NCBI GenBank assembly: GCA_002067975.1 | Contig: MVRS01000240.1 | Coordinates: 1 to 46,790, forward strand | Direction: 5' to 3' | DNA length: 46,790 nt | Origin: Syntrophorhabdus sp. PtaU1.Bin058 | GTDB taxonomy: Bacteria > Desulfobacterota > Syntrophorhabdia > Syntrophorhabdales > Syntrophorhabdaceae | Part shown: positions 7,460 through 16,150 of the stretch, piece after piece | Position numbering within the stretch: the stretch's first letter is position 1 | Layout: each line of letters opens with the position of its first letter | The notes under the pieces: model-generated | Databases searched by the model: none | What the model was told of the DNA's origin: nothing | The model's input: the letters and a program-made list of their open reading frames with translations, nothing else | Program-made: the position numbers and the translations under genes

Positions 7460-8130
7460 TTGACAGAACAAAGGCATTTTGTTCCTGGAGCGGCGGCAAG
7501 GAAAGCGCTATGGCGTTTTATGAGGCAGAGAGATCAGGTATAACGATCGGGCGTCTCCTGAATATGGTGACCGAAGACGGCGAGCACTCCCGTACACACG
7601 GGCTCTCCTCGATGATCCTCAGAGAACAGTCCGATGCCATCCGTATTCCCCTGAGCCAGCAGAAGGCCACATGGGATACATACGAGAAGGAGTTCAAAAA
7701 GGCGGTTTCGACTATCAAGGATGAAGGGATATATACCGGCGTATTCGGAGACATCGACATGATAGAACACCGTGAATGGGTGGAAAGGGTCTGCTCTGAA
7801 ACCGGTGTGAATCCCATGCTTCCTCTGTGGCTGAGAGAGAGGGAAGAGCTTATCACCGGTTTCATCGACGCAGGATTCAAGGCAGTAGTCGTTGCAACGG
7901 ATGCACGGTATATGGGTGAGGAATGGCTCGGAAGAACGATAGACAACGAATTCGTTAAAGACCTGAAGGCATTCGGCAAGGTTGATCTCTGCGGAGAAAA
8001 AGGGGAATATCATAGTTTCGTTTATGACGGCCCCATATTCAAAAGACCCGTGGAATTCCGTGTTGACGGAAAGGTGTTGAATGGCGATTACTGGTTTCTG
8101 AGAATAAGCAATAACCGTCCCGTGAGATGA
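7456..8130 (+). CDS. diphthine-ammonia-ligase-like PP-loop ATPase (MJ0570/Dph6 family)
   Basis: A 224-residue N-type ATP pyrophosphatase of the Dph6/MJ0570 family (COG2102). The PP-loop is SGGKES (12-17) and the C-terminal family signature is CGEKGEYHSFVYDGPIFK. The GVFGDIDMIEHREWVERVC block and the segment around PLWLRERE are also typical. Eukaryotic and archaeal Dph6 amidates diphthine on elongation factor 2 with ATP and ammonia. Bacteria lack diphthamide, so this copy must act on something else. It is ATGA-coupled both to the asparagine-synthase-like gene before it and to btuF after it, tying it to corrinoid metabolism. A cobamide amidation or repair role is inference. Confidence 0.83.
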   Translation: MIDRTKAFCSWSGGKESAMAFYEAERSGITIGRLLNMVTEDGEHSRTHGLSSMILREQSDAIRIPLSQQKATWDTYEKEFKKAVSTIKDEGIYTGVFGDIDMIEHREWVERVCSETGVNPMLPLWLREREELITGFIDAGFKAVVVATDARYMGEEWLGRTIDNEFVKDLKAFGKVDLCGEKGEYHSFVYDGPIFKRPVEFRVDGKVLNGDYWFLRISNNRPVR

Positions 8131-9014
8131 TGAATCACGCTGTAAGGAAAAAGATATCACCGCACCTTTTCGGGTTTTTGATCACCCTGTTATTTTTTGT
8201 CCTTTTGCCGCTCTGTCTTCATGCCGGCGAGCAGGGGAAAAAAGGCGAACCGAAGCGTATCATATCACTCGGACCGGGAATAACGGAATGGCTCTACATG
8301 CTTGGCATTGAGGACAGGATCATAGGCGTAACCACCTATTGCCAGAAACCGCCAAGGGCAAAAGAAAAGACAAAAATCGGCACGGTAATGGAAGTTGACG
8401 TTGAAAAAATAATAGACATGAGACCCGACCTCGTCATAGGCACAGCCCTTACGGATACAAAGGACGTCAGGAAGCTGAGGGACCTCGGCATCAATGTTAT
8501 TGTCTTTGAAGTATCAAAGGATTTTAACAAGCTTTGCGAGGTCTTTTTGAACCTGGGAAAGCTCACAGGAAGGGAAGAAAAGGCATACGGGCTTATCGAG
8601 GCCTCAAAAAAACGATTGGCCGGCATAAGGAAAAGGGTCGATACGCTGCCAAGAAGCAGGGTCTTTGTCCAACTCGGCAGCAAACCGCTTTTTGCAGCAA
8701 CAAAGGACTTTCTGATAAACGATTTCATAGAATTCGCAGGAGGCGCCAATATCTTCAGGGATGCACAGTCAGGGCTCATAGGCCGTGAAGAGGTTGTAAA
8801 GCGCAACCCCGACGTTATCATTATTACAACAATGGGTCTTTCCGGCGAAGGAGAGCGTAAGGCATGGCAAAGATACAAAACAGTTAATGCCGTAAAAAAC
8901 GGCAATGTATATATTATGGACTCCGATTTGATATGCAGCCCTACCCCTGTGAGTTTTGTGGAGACGCTTGAGGAGTTTGTAAGGATCCTCCACCCGGAAG
9001 CTGCGAAAGGATAA
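8127..9014 (+). CDS. btuF: periplasmic cobalamin-binding protein
   Basis: A 295-residue substrate-binding protein of the BtuF/FecB type (PF01497). Residues 10-33 form a signal peptide (hydrophobic LFGFLITLLFFVLLPLCLHA). The mature part begins RIISLGPGITEWLYMLG, the classical N-lobe motif, followed by VEKIIDMRPDLVIG and, in the C-lobe, EEVVKRNPDVIIITT. It would hand corrinoid from BtuB to BtuC2D2. It may be a lipoprotein (LCLHA contains a Cys), but the context is not a clear lipobox. The start overlaps the preceding stop as ATGA; a second ATG follows at once. Confidence 0.9.
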   Translation: MMNHAVRKKISPHLFGFLITLLFFVLLPLCLHAGEQGKKGEPKRIISLGPGITEWLYMLGIEDRIIGVTTYCQKPPRAKEKTKIGTVMEVDVEKIIDMRPDLVIGTALTDTKDVRKLRDLGINVIVFEVSKDFNKLCEVFLNLGKLTGREEKAYGLIEASKKRLAGIRKRVDTLPRSRVFVQLGSKPLFAATKDFLINDFIEFAGGANIFRDAQSGLIGREEVVKRNPDVIIITTMGLSGEGERKAWQRYKTVNAVKNGNVYIMDSDLICSPTPVSFVETLEEFVRILHPEAAKG

Positions 9015-9016
9015 AG

Positions 9017-10024
9017 ATGGGAAACAAGAGATCAGGCTGGGGTCCCTGCCTTACGATATCGATAATGTTCCTGCTTGCGGCAGGCCTCTATTCTTTGAGC
9101 AGCGGCTCGGCAGGCATACCGTTAAACAAGATCATTCCCATAATCCTGAAAGGCAGAGGCACTTCCGAGTTCAGCATTATCAGTGATATCCGCCTGCCAC
9201 GCATAATTCTGGGCTTTGCCATAGGGGGATCTTTAAGCCTCGCAGGCATCATCCTTCAGGGCATATTCAGAAACCCTCTCGTTGAGCCCTATACGCTCGG
9301 TATTTCGGGGGGCGCCGCCCTTGGTGCCGCCCTGTGTATTGTCCTGGGGCTGCACAGGCTCTTCCCGGATTTTGCCATGCCCCTCTTCGGTTTTATGGGT
9401 GCCCTTGCAGTAGTCCTGTCCGTCTATCTCGCAAATATTCAGAGAAAGATATTCAGGACCGACGGGTTCCTCCTGACGGGCGTCATGATCAGTTTCATCT
9501 CTTCCTCTCTGGTAACCCTGATCCTTGCAATCTCCCGGATAGAGGACCTCCACAGCATCATCTTCTGGATCATGGGTTCCCTGGAAGAGCCCGGTTGGGT
9601 CTTTATAATAACGGTCCTTTGCGTTTCCCTCCTTTGTCTCGTTGTTTCCTATCTTTTCTGTCTGGACCTCAATGCCCTTTCCCTTGGCGATGAAGAGGCC
9701 ATCCATCTCGGCGTCAATGTGGTAAAGACGAAGAAGATACTCTTTTTTATAGCCGCGCTCCTTACCGGCGTGAGCGTGTCCATCGCAGGGATTATCGGAT
9801 TCGTAGGCCTTGTTGTCCCGCACTTTGCGCGCATGTTTGCAGGCTATGACCACAGGAGGCTCCTCATCGTCTCTTTTCTGACAGGGGCAGGTTTTCTTAT
9901 ATTCTGCGATACCCTGGCGCGGACAATCGTCGCACCCGTTGAGCTGCCCGCAGGGGTGATCACAGGGATACTGGGCGGAAGTCTTTTTGTCTATGCCCTG
10001 AGTAAAAAATCTGCTGCCTTTTAG
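9017..10024 (+). CDS. btuC: cobalamin ABC transporter permease
   Basis: A 335-residue inner-membrane permease of the FecCD/BtuC family with about ten transmembrane helices. Family blocks are RLPRIILGFAIGGSLSLAG, LVEPYTLGISGGAALGAAL, the cytoplasmic coupling region around LGVNVVKTKK, and GFVGLVVPHFARM followed by the ELPAGVITGILGGSLFVYAL end. It sits two bases after btuF and two bases before btuD, so the three are one transport unit. BtuC and siderophore permeases cannot be separated by sequence alone; the riboswitch and neighbours decide for corrinoid. Confidence 0.92.
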   Translation: MGNKRSGWGPCLTISIMFLLAAGLYSLSSGSAGIPLNKIIPIILKGRGTSEFSIISDIRLPRIILGFAIGGSLSLAGIILQGIFRNPLVEPYTLGISGGAALGAALCIVLGLHRLFPDFAMPLFGFMGALAVVLSVYLANIQRKIFRTDGFLLTGVMISFISSSLVTLILAISRIEDLHSIIFWIMGSLEEPGWVFIITVLCVSLLCLVVSYLFCLDLNALSLGDEEAIHLGVNVVKTKKILFFIAALLTGVSVSIAGIIGFVGLVVPHFARMFAGYDHRRLLIVSFLTGAGFLIFCDTLARTIVAPVELPAGVITGILGGSLFVYALSKKSAAF

Positions 10025-10026
10025 GT

Positions 10027-10833
10027 ATGAAAGATATGATCAAAATAAAAAAATATACGTGCGGTTACGGATCAAAGATCATTCTCAGCGACATCGATCT
10101 GGACATTAAAAAAGGTGAATTTGTCGGGATAATAGGCCCCAACGGCTCAGGAAAGACGACGCTCCTCAGGGCCCTGACACGCCTCGTGAAGACCTTTGAA
10201 GGCACCATCCGCTTTGAAGGAAGGGACATCAGGGAGATGCGCCACAAGGAGCTTGCCCAAAGGATCGCCGTGGTATCTCAAAACCTCCCGACAATCATTA
10301 TGACCGTTGGGGAATATGTCTCTCTCGGCAGACTGCCCCATTACAAAAACCTTCAGTTCCTTGAAGACGAAAAGGATATTGAGATTGCGGAAAGGTCCAT
10401 GGCGTTTACCGATACCATCCGGCTCAAGGACAGCTACATATCTGAAATAAGCGGCGGCGAGATACAGCTTGCGCTCATTGCGCGGGCGCTCACACAGGAA
10501 CCGACATTGCTCCTCCTTGATGAACCCACTTCCCATCTCGACATAACCCACCAGGTAGGAGTCCTCGATCTTATCAGGAGACTGAAAAGGGAATATGAGC
10601 TCACCGTCCTCATTGCCCTTCACGATCTCAATCTGGCCTCCGAATACTGCGACCGTCTTGTCCTTATGGACTCAGGGAGGGTCAAAAAGGCAGGGACTCC
10701 GGAAGAAGTACTGAACTATCGCGATATTGAGGAGGCTTACAAAACAGTGGTGGTCGTGGACAAAAACCCCCTCTCTGCAAAGCCTTTCGTGCTGGTCGTC
10801 CCCGAGGAGGTAAAGAAAAGATGCAAAAGGTAG
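10027..10833 (+). CDS. btuD: cobalamin ABC transporter ATPase
   Basis: A 268-residue ATPase of the BtuD/FecE family that drives corrinoid import. It has Walker A GPNGSGKTT (about 38-46), the Q-loop at AVVSQN, the ABC signature SGGEIQLALIARAL, Walker B LLLLDEPTSHLD and the switch His in LIALHDLN. The C-terminal tail past residue 235 is short and charged. The start at 10027 has AGGT just upstream; an in-frame ATG at 10036 is the alternative. Its 3' end overlaps cobU by 13 bases. Confidence 0.92.
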   Translation: MKDMIKIKKYTCGYGSKIILSDIDLDIKKGEFVGIIGPNGSGKTTLLRALTRLVKTFEGTIRFEGRDIREMRHKELAQRIAVVSQNLPTIIMTVGEYVSLGRLPHYKNLQFLEDEKDIEIAERSMAFTDTIRLKDSYISEISGGEIQLALIARALTQEPTLLLLDEPTSHLDITHQVGVLDLIRRLKREYELTVLIALHDLNLASEYCDRLVLMDSGRVKKAGTPEEVLNYRDIEEAYKTVVVVDKNPLSAKPFVLVVPEEVKKRCKR

Positions 10834-11342
10834 TGCTGGTACTGGGCGGCGCGAGAAGCGGCAAGAGCACCTACGCCCTGAATGAGGCATCGGCGATAAA
10901 CGGGAAAAAGGCGTTCATCGCAACAGCCGAAATACTTGATGATGAAATGAGGGTGCGCGTAGAAAATCATAAGCATGAAAGAGGCAAAGACTGGGATACA
11001 TACGAAGAACCTCTCGGGATCGCGTCCGTTATAGAAAAGATCAGGGATGGGTACGACGTCATTATCATAGACTGCCTGACCTTATGGGTCTCGAACATTA
11101 TGCATGCAGGTTCCGACGTCTCCGTGGAGATAAAAAGACTCGTCTCCGTAATATCCGTCAACCATTCTTCGACAATATACATCATCTCCAACGAAGTAGG
11201 CCTGGGACTTGTCCCTGATATCCCCATCGGCAGGGAATACAGGGATATTCTGGGCCGTCTGAATCAGGAGATTGCATCGGCTGCAACGGACGTAATCTTT
11301 ATGGTGGCAGGAATACCGTTAATAATAAAGGGAGCTGGCTAA
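10821..11342 (+). CDS. cobU: adenosylcobinamide kinase / adenosylcobinamide-phosphate guanylyltransferase
   Basis: A 173-residue bifunctional enzyme (CobU/CobP) that phosphorylates adenosylcobinamide and transfers GMP to give AdoCbi-GDP, the activated precursor for nucleotide-loop assembly. The P-loop GGARSGKST (9-17), the guanylylation-site His in HKHERGKDW, IIIDCLTLWVSN and ISNEVGLGLVPDIPIGREY are all present. Length equals the family norm. It opens the nucleotide-loop block cobU-cobT-cobS that follows the transporter in the same operon. Confidence 0.94.
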   Translation: MQKVVLVLGGARSGKSTYALNEASAINGKKAFIATAEILDDEMRVRVENHKHERGKDWDTYEEPLGIASVIEKIRDGYDVIIIDCLTLWVSNIMHAGSDVSVEIKRLVSVISVNHSSTIYIISNEVGLGLVPDIPIGREYRDILGRLNQEIASAATDVIFMVAGIPLIIKGAG

Positions 11343-12389
11343 ATGAAAAGACTTACCATTGATGCTGTCAAGACCGGATTATTTGAAGTGGCCGGGGAAA
11401 GACTCGATAATCTTACAAAACCAAAAGGCAGTCTGGGCAGGCTCGAAGAGTTTGCGCAGAGGCTTGTTGCAATAAGCGAACAGAGCATCCCTCCCCTCTT
11501 CTCCAAAAAGGCGATCTTCACCTTTGCCGGGGACCACGGAGTTGCAGGAGAAGGGGTCTCCCTTTATCCGAAAGAGGTAACGGAACAGATGGTGTACAAC
11601 TTTCTCCAGGGAGGCGCAGGGATAAACGTACTGTCGAGACATGCAGGGATAGATGTCGTGGTTATCGATATCGGCGTAGACTGTGATTTTCCCGAACAGG
11701 AAGGATTGCTTATCAAAAAGGCCGTGAGGGGAACAAGGAACATGCGGAAAGGCCCCGCCATGACGAGGGACGAGGCGGAAGCGTGTATCGACACGGGCAT
11801 AGGGATTGCCCTGGATTATGCGGAAAAAGGCTATGCGCTGTTCGGCACGGGCGATATGGGCATAGCCAATACTACACCGTCCAGCGCGATTGCATCGGTC
11901 CTCACGGGCGTACCCGTTGCAAAGGTTACCGGCAAGGGAACGGGGATCACGGATGAGGCCCTGCTCCATAAGATCAGGGTTATCGAAGATGCCGTAGCCT
12001 GCAATAAACCGGACCTGAAGGACCCCATTGACGTGCTCTCCAAGGTGGGGGGTGCGGAGATTGGAGGGATTGCCGGGCTTATCCTGGGCGCAGCATCCAG
12101 ACGGATACCCATCGTCATTGACGGCTTCATATCCACAGCCGGGGCCATGATCGCATATTCCATCGAGCCGGCGGTAAAGGACTACATGTTCGCTGCCCAT
12201 AATTCGGTTGAGGTAGGTCACGGTATTATGCTCGAAAAGATGGGGATGAGACCGATACTCGATCTGGGCCTGCGGCTTGGCGAAGGCACGGGCGCGGCCC
12301 TTGCCATGTTCATCGTCGAGGCAGGTCTCAAGATATACAGGGAAATGGCTACCTTCAGCGAAGCCAACGTTTCAAAGGAATTGTCGTGA
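11343..12389 (+). CDS. cobT: nicotinate-nucleotide-dimethylbenzimidazole phosphoribosyltransferase
   Basis: The 348-residue enzyme moves phosphoribose from NaMN to a lower-ligand base, giving the alpha-ribazole phosphate that CobS or CobC uses. Motifs: [13 protein letters not shown] near the N-terminus, [20 protein letters not shown] (about 59-78), [15 protein letters not shown], and the catalytic glutamate in [12 protein letters not shown] near the C-terminus. The ATG follows the cobU stop directly, with GGGAG eight bases upstream. No benzimidazole synthesis gene (bluB or bza) is visible nearby, so the base is made elsewhere or taken up. Confidence 0.95.
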   Translation: MKRLTIDAVKTGLFEVAGERLDNLTKPKGSLGRLEEFAQRLVAISEQSIPPLFSKKAIFTFAGDHGVAGEGVSLYPKEVTEQMVYNFLQGGAGINVLSRHAGIDVVVIDIGVDCDFPEQEGLLIKKAVRGTRNMRKGPAMTRDEAEACIDTGIGIALDYAEKGYALFGTGDMGIANTTPSSAIASVLTGVPVAKVTGKGTGITDEALLHKIRVIEDAVACNKPDLKDPIDVLSKVGGAEIGGIAGLILGAASRRIPIVIDGFISTAGAMIAYSIEPAVKDYMFAAHNSVEVGHGIMLEKMGMRPILDLGLRLGEGTGAALAMFIVEAGLKIYREMATFSEANVSKELS

Positions 12390-13210
12390 CTTTGAAAAAT
12401 ATCCTCCTTGCCTTTCAGTTTTTGACGATCATCCCGATAAAGACAACAGGGGAGGTCTCCGACAAAGATATTGCGGATTCGTCAATCTTCTTTCCCCTGG
12501 TCGGCGTATTCCAGGGTCTCCTCCTCTCCGCTCTCTCTTTCATATCCTTGAGATTTTTCTCTGAAGGCATAACAGCCGCTTTTATCATCTTCATCTATCT
12601 CCTTACGAACGGAGGGTTTCACTTGGACGGGCTTTCCGATACCTTCGACGCCCTTTCCGTAAAATCTACGGGAAATAGAGAGAAAGACATAGACAAGAGG
12701 CTTGCAGTCATGAAGGACAGCACGGTCGGCCCCATCGGGGTTGCCGCAATATGCCTCATGATCCTCATGAAATACCTGCTCATCCGTGAGATCCTTGTCT
12801 CATCTCCCGGTATCGGCAAATACCTTCTTATCTTTCTCATGCCCGTCTTTTCAAAATGGGCTGTCATCCCCGCTGCATACCACGGGAAGAATGTCCGTAC
12901 GGACGGCCTCGGCAGGATATTCCTGGAAAATCTGAACATCCGGCATCTTCTATTATCAACGGCCTTCATGCTTGTTGCATGCCTTGCAGCATTTTTCATA
13001 TATCAAAGGCCGGCGCTGTTTGCCCCTCCCTCCGTCTCCTTCGGGTTCTTTGTGTTCCTGCTTTATGAAATGCTGGTTATCTATCTCTTCTGTCTTTTTT
13101 TTATAACAGTATTGAAAGGGAGGTTCGGCGGTCTGACAGGGGACAACCTCGGCGCAGTCCATGAAATATCTGAACTCGTTTTCTTGATCGCTGCACTCCT
13201 ATGGAGATAA
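12386..13210 (+). CDS. cobS: adenosylcobinamide-GDP ribazoletransferase (cobalamin synthase)
   Basis: A 274-residue inner-membrane enzyme that joins AdoCbi-GDP and alpha-ribazole (phosphate) in the last or penultimate step of cobamide assembly. The signature [14 protein letters not shown] (about 74-87), an Asp-rich metal site, and the downstream [13 protein letters not shown] are diagnostic. Several hydrophobic helices follow, and the late [16 protein letters not shown] motif is typical. It starts at a GTG overlapping the cobT stop (GTGA), with AAGGA seven bases before it, and overlaps cbiB by ten bases. Confidence 0.94.
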   Translation: MTLKNILLAFQFLTIIPIKTTGEVSDKDIADSSIFFPLVGVFQGLLLSALSFISLRFFSEGITAAFIIFIYLLTNGGFHLDGLSDTFDALSVKSTGNREKDIDKRLAVMKDSTVGPIGVAAICLMILMKYLLIREILVSSPGIGKYLLIFLMPVFSKWAVIPAAYHGKNVRTDGLGRIFLENLNIRHLLLSTAFMLVACLAAFFIYQRPALFAPPSVSFGFFVFLLYEMLVIYLFCLFFITVLKGRFGGLTGDNLGAVHEISELVFLIAALLWR

Positions 13211-14196
13211 TAAATAACAATTTCATATTTGTTCTGATACCTGCATTTTTTCTTGATCTGGCGATAGGCGATCCGCCTGCCTTCCCCCACCCCGTGAAGA
13301 TCATCGGGAAAGGCATTGCCATGCTGGAGCGCATCCTGTTGACACCTGCCGCTTCAAAAAGACAGGAAAGACTCAAAGGCATATTCCTGACGGCGATTAT
13401 TGTGGCTTCAACGTTTTTTGCCGCCTTCCTTATTGAAAAATGGGTCCTCTTCGGCATGAGGGGCGTATACCGGATTTTCGGGTATGCCCTCCTCGTGTAC
13501 CTCACTGCGTCAACCATTGCAACAAAAGAACTGCTGAAGGCGGGTCTGCAGATATTGAATGCGGTGAAAGAAGAAAATATCGAACTGGCAAGGAGGCGTT
13601 TGAGCATGGTAGTCGGCCGCGATGTAGCCGATCTTGACACAAAGGATATAACCAAGGCAACAGCTGAAACCCTCTCGGAAAACCTTTCAGACGGCATTAT
13701 CGCGCCCCTCTTCTACCTTACGCTCGGCGGGCTGCCCCTGGGTATGGCCTACAAGGCCGTCAACACGCTCGATTCCATGGTAGGATATAAAAACGAAAGG
13801 TATGTCAATTTCGGTTGGGCATCAGCGAGGCTCGACGATGTGCTCAATTACATACCGGCCCGCATCACCGGCCTTATTGTAGCTCTCTCATCGGCCATCC
13901 TTTTCAAATCGATTACCGTCTTCCGTGATTCTTTAAAGACGATGTTCCGGGATGGAAAAAACCATCTGAGCCCTAACAGCGGATACCCGGAGGCAGCTCT
14001 TGCAGGTACTCTCGGGGTCAGGCTCGGCGGACCGTCGTTCTATAACGGCGTCCTTGTACAAAAACCCTATATCGGGACAGAAAAGGCGTCAGGTTATCTC
14101 CGGCCCGCTTACGATGCGCTGAAGATCGTAAGGCTCTCTTCCTTTATTGGATTTTTCATCTCCGTTATTGTACTATCTTTCCTGATCCGGCCATGA
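13201..14196 (+). CDS. cbiB: adenosylcobinamide-phosphate synthase
   Basis: A 331-residue multi-pass membrane protein (CbiB/CobD_Cbib family) that condenses adenosylcobyric acid with aminopropanol phosphate. Diagnostic blocks are LDLAIGDPPAFPHPVKIIG near the N-terminus, RLSMVVGRDVADLD, AETLSENLSDGIIAPLFY, AYKAVNTLDSMVGYKN and the NSGYPEAALAGTLGVRLGG stretch. It overlaps cobS by ten bases and the next gene by four, so translation is coupled. It accepts cobyric acid, which the operon does not make; salvaged cobinamide would bypass this step. Confidence 0.94.
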   Translation: MEIINNNFIFVLIPAFFLDLAIGDPPAFPHPVKIIGKGIAMLERILLTPAASKRQERLKGIFLTAIIVASTFFAAFLIEKWVLFGMRGVYRIFGYALLVYLTASTIATKELLKAGLQILNAVKEENIELARRRLSMVVGRDVADLDTKDITKATAETLSENLSDGIIAPLFYLTLGGLPLGMAYKAVNTLDSMVGYKNERYVNFGWASARLDDVLNYIPARITGLIVALSSAILFKSITVFRDSLKTMFRDGKNHLSPNSGYPEAALAGTLGVRLGGPSFYNGVLVQKPYIGTEKASGYLRPAYDALKIVRLSSFIGFFISVIVLSFLIRP

Positions 14197-15254
14197 GAGC
14201 GCACGGCGGCGATATATACACCTTTATGGAAAAATATGACAAAACGTTTATTGGCGTTATCGACTTCAGTGCATCTATAAACCCGTTGGGCCCGCCTGAT
14301 AATGTAGTATCAGAGATAAAACGACATTTACGGCACATCATCCATTACCCTGATCCGGATATGAGGAGATTGAGGGCGAAGATATCGCAAACCCTTAACG
14401 TCGATCCTGGATCGATCGTCTGTGGAAACGGATGCACGGAACTCATATATCTTCTCCCGAAGGCGATGAAGTTTAAAAAGGTTATCATGCCTGCGCCCAC
14501 GTACGGCGATTATGAAAGGGCATGCAGGGTTTTGATGCAGGCATCCGTTACACACCATATGCTCAAAAGGGACGAAAGTTTCGATATACGGACTGCCGGA
14601 TTGATCAAGGCCATACGCTCCGGTGAAGCGGATGCCCTATTCCTGTGCAATCCTAATAATCCCACAGGAAGGTTCGTCGAGAAGGAAGATCTGCTGGAGA
14701 TAGCGGAGGCAGCGAAAAAACACAGGATGTACCTGATTGTTGATGAGTCTTTTATCGACTTTGTCGGTACGGGATCGGTCGTGGATGCCGTGGAGAGAAA
14801 CCCCTATCTCATAGTCCTGAAGTCAATGACAAAATTCTACGCCCTGCCGGGCCTGCGGCTTGGCTACGGGGTCTTCCCGATGGGAGTTGCAAGGGCGATC
14901 AGAAGGCATCAGGCATCCTGGAGCGTCAATACCCTCGCCCAGGCTGCGGGCATTGCAGCCCTGGATAATGAGGATTACAGGAAGATGACGATGGAAGTCA
15001 TAGGCAAACAGAAAAAGGTATTGGAGAAAGGTTTTTCAGCCCTCAACGCATACTACGTCCCCTCTTCTGCAAATTATTACCTCCTCAGATTACCCAATGC
15101 GGGAGACGTGAAGGGATACCTTGAGAATAAAGGGATTCTCGTAAGGGACTGCTCGAATTTCAAGGGACTCGATCACACTTACATCCGTGTGGCCGTGAAA
15201 TCATCGGGACAAAACAAGAATCTTTTGAAACATATGGGAGAATGCATCGGGTAA
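14193..15254 (+). CDS. cobD: L-threonine-phosphate decarboxylase (CobD-type, PLP)
   Basis: A 353-residue fold-type I PLP enzyme close to histidinol-phosphate aminotransferase. CobD decarboxylates L-threonine phosphate to aminopropanol phosphate, the linker used by CbiB. The start RAHGGDIYTF, IDFSASINPLGPP, NPNNPTGRFV and the PLP lysine block LKSMTKFYALPGLRLGY fit the CobD/CobC group. HisC-like activity cannot be excluded by sequence alone, but the ATGA overlap with cbiB decides. A threonine kinase (PduX) is not seen in the window. Confidence 0.9.
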   Translation: MRAHGGDIYTFMEKYDKTFIGVIDFSASINPLGPPDNVVSEIKRHLRHIIHYPDPDMRRLRAKISQTLNVDPGSIVCGNGCTELIYLLPKAMKFKKVIMPAPTYGDYERACRVLMQASVTHHMLKRDESFDIRTAGLIKAIRSGEADALFLCNPNNPTGRFVEKEDLLEIAEAAKKHRMYLIVDESFIDFVGTGSVVDAVERNPYLIVLKSMTKFYALPGLRLGYGVFPMGVARAIRRHQASWSVNTLAQAAGIAALDNEDYRKMTMEVIGKQKKVLEKGFSALNAYYVPSSANYYLLRLPNAGDVKGYLENKGILVRDCSNFKGLDHTYIRVAVKSSGQNKNLLKHMGECIG

Positions 15255-15255
15255 A

Positions 15256-15873
15256 ATGGATCATACGAGAATATTTCTTATCAGACATGGCGAGACCGTT
15301 GATGAGGAAGTGAAAAAGGTCTATAAGGGGACCCTTGATATCCCGTTGTCAAAAAAAGGTATTCTGACGATAAAAAGGGTTGCAGATTTTCTGTCCCGAT
15401 ACAAAATAGACTTTATCTATACATCCGCGCTCTCGAGGTGTATGGAAAGCGGAAGGATCATAGCCGGAACCCAGAAGCTCAGGATAAGAACCACGGCATC
15501 TCTGAACGAGATCCACTTTGGTTGCTGGGAGGGTCTGAGCTTTGATGAGATCAATGCGAGCTACCCGAAGGAATTCAGATCATGGTTAAAAAATCCGGTA
15601 AAAAATACGCCTCCGCGAGGCGAACCCCTGCTAAACGCACAGGAAAGGGTCCTTAAAGAGTTTTATGAGATAGTACGGAAACATAAGAAAGCCTCAATAG
15701 CCATAATCGCCCATGCCGGTGTATTAAGGATCATAATTTCATCCCTCCTTTCTCTGAAACTGTCCAATATGTTTACCTTTTCGCAGGATTATGGTTGTAT
15801 CAATATTGTGGATGTCTATGAAAACAACAAGGCCGTAGTAAAGCTCCTGAACCTTACCTTACCGGATACTTGA
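15256..15873 (+). CDS. cobC: alpha-ribazole phosphatase (histidine phosphatase family)
   Basis: A 205-residue histidine-phosphatase-superfamily protein. It has the catalytic RHGET (14-18, phospho-His), the ALSRCMES segment, the ExHFGxWEG block EIHFGCWEGLSFDE and the second catalytic His in AHAGVLRII. In the cobamide pathway CobC removes the phosphate from alpha-ribazole phosphate or adenosylcobalamin phosphate. The superfamily is functionally mixed, but it starts two bases after cobD and closes the operon. No hairpin terminator follows directly. Confidence 0.88.
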   Translation: MDHTRIFLIRHGETVDEEVKKVYKGTLDIPLSKKGILTIKRVADFLSRYKIDFIYTSALSRCMESGRIIAGTQKLRIRTTASLNEIHFGCWEGLSFDEINASYPKEFRSWLKNPVKNTPPRGEPLLNAQERVLKEFYEIVRKHKKASIAIIAHAGVLRIIISSLLSLKLSNMFTFSQDYGCINIVDVYENNKAVVKLLNLTLPDT

Positions 15874-16010
15874 TACTGGTCACTCGATGCTCGATACTTG
15901 ATACCGGACTCTCGACACTTAACACTGGTCAGGTATATTGCGAGAAGCGAGTTGCAAGGGACAAGGAACGAGTGTGCTGACGGCTATCTGCTATTTGCCG
16001 CCTTTCTTGA
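15874..16010. repeat. degenerate intergenic repeat after the B12 operon
   Basis: A run of near-repeated words: ACTGGTCACTCGATGCTCGA, then GATACTTGATACCGGACTC, then reversed-orientation words such as GGGACAAGGAACGAGTG (15957-15973), which is close to the complement of the CACTCGTTCCTCG stretch near 1940. No gene is present between 15874 and 16150; 16095-16134 holds a second repeat fragment, AGCAGCAGAGAGTGGAGAGC, related to the 37.3 kb array. Confidence 0.6.
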
Positions 16011-16150
16011 GACGTCAGGATATTATCGGTCGATGTGATATGGGTCATTGAAAATCAGTCCCTATTAGTCTACTAATATACAATATCAGGAATGAATATA
16101 GCAGCAGAGAGTGGAGAGCGAAAAGCGAAAAGAAGAATAGCTGTGCTGTT

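Noticed and set aside
9233-9853. Long minus-strand frame opposite btuC
   Set aside because: It is antisense to a clear permease gene, has odd acidic composition and no family likeness; a by-product of codon use on the true strand.
11379-12221. 280-codon minus-strand frame opposite cobT
   Set aside because: cobT has full family motifs on the plus strand; the reverse frame has no recognisable domain or ribosome site.
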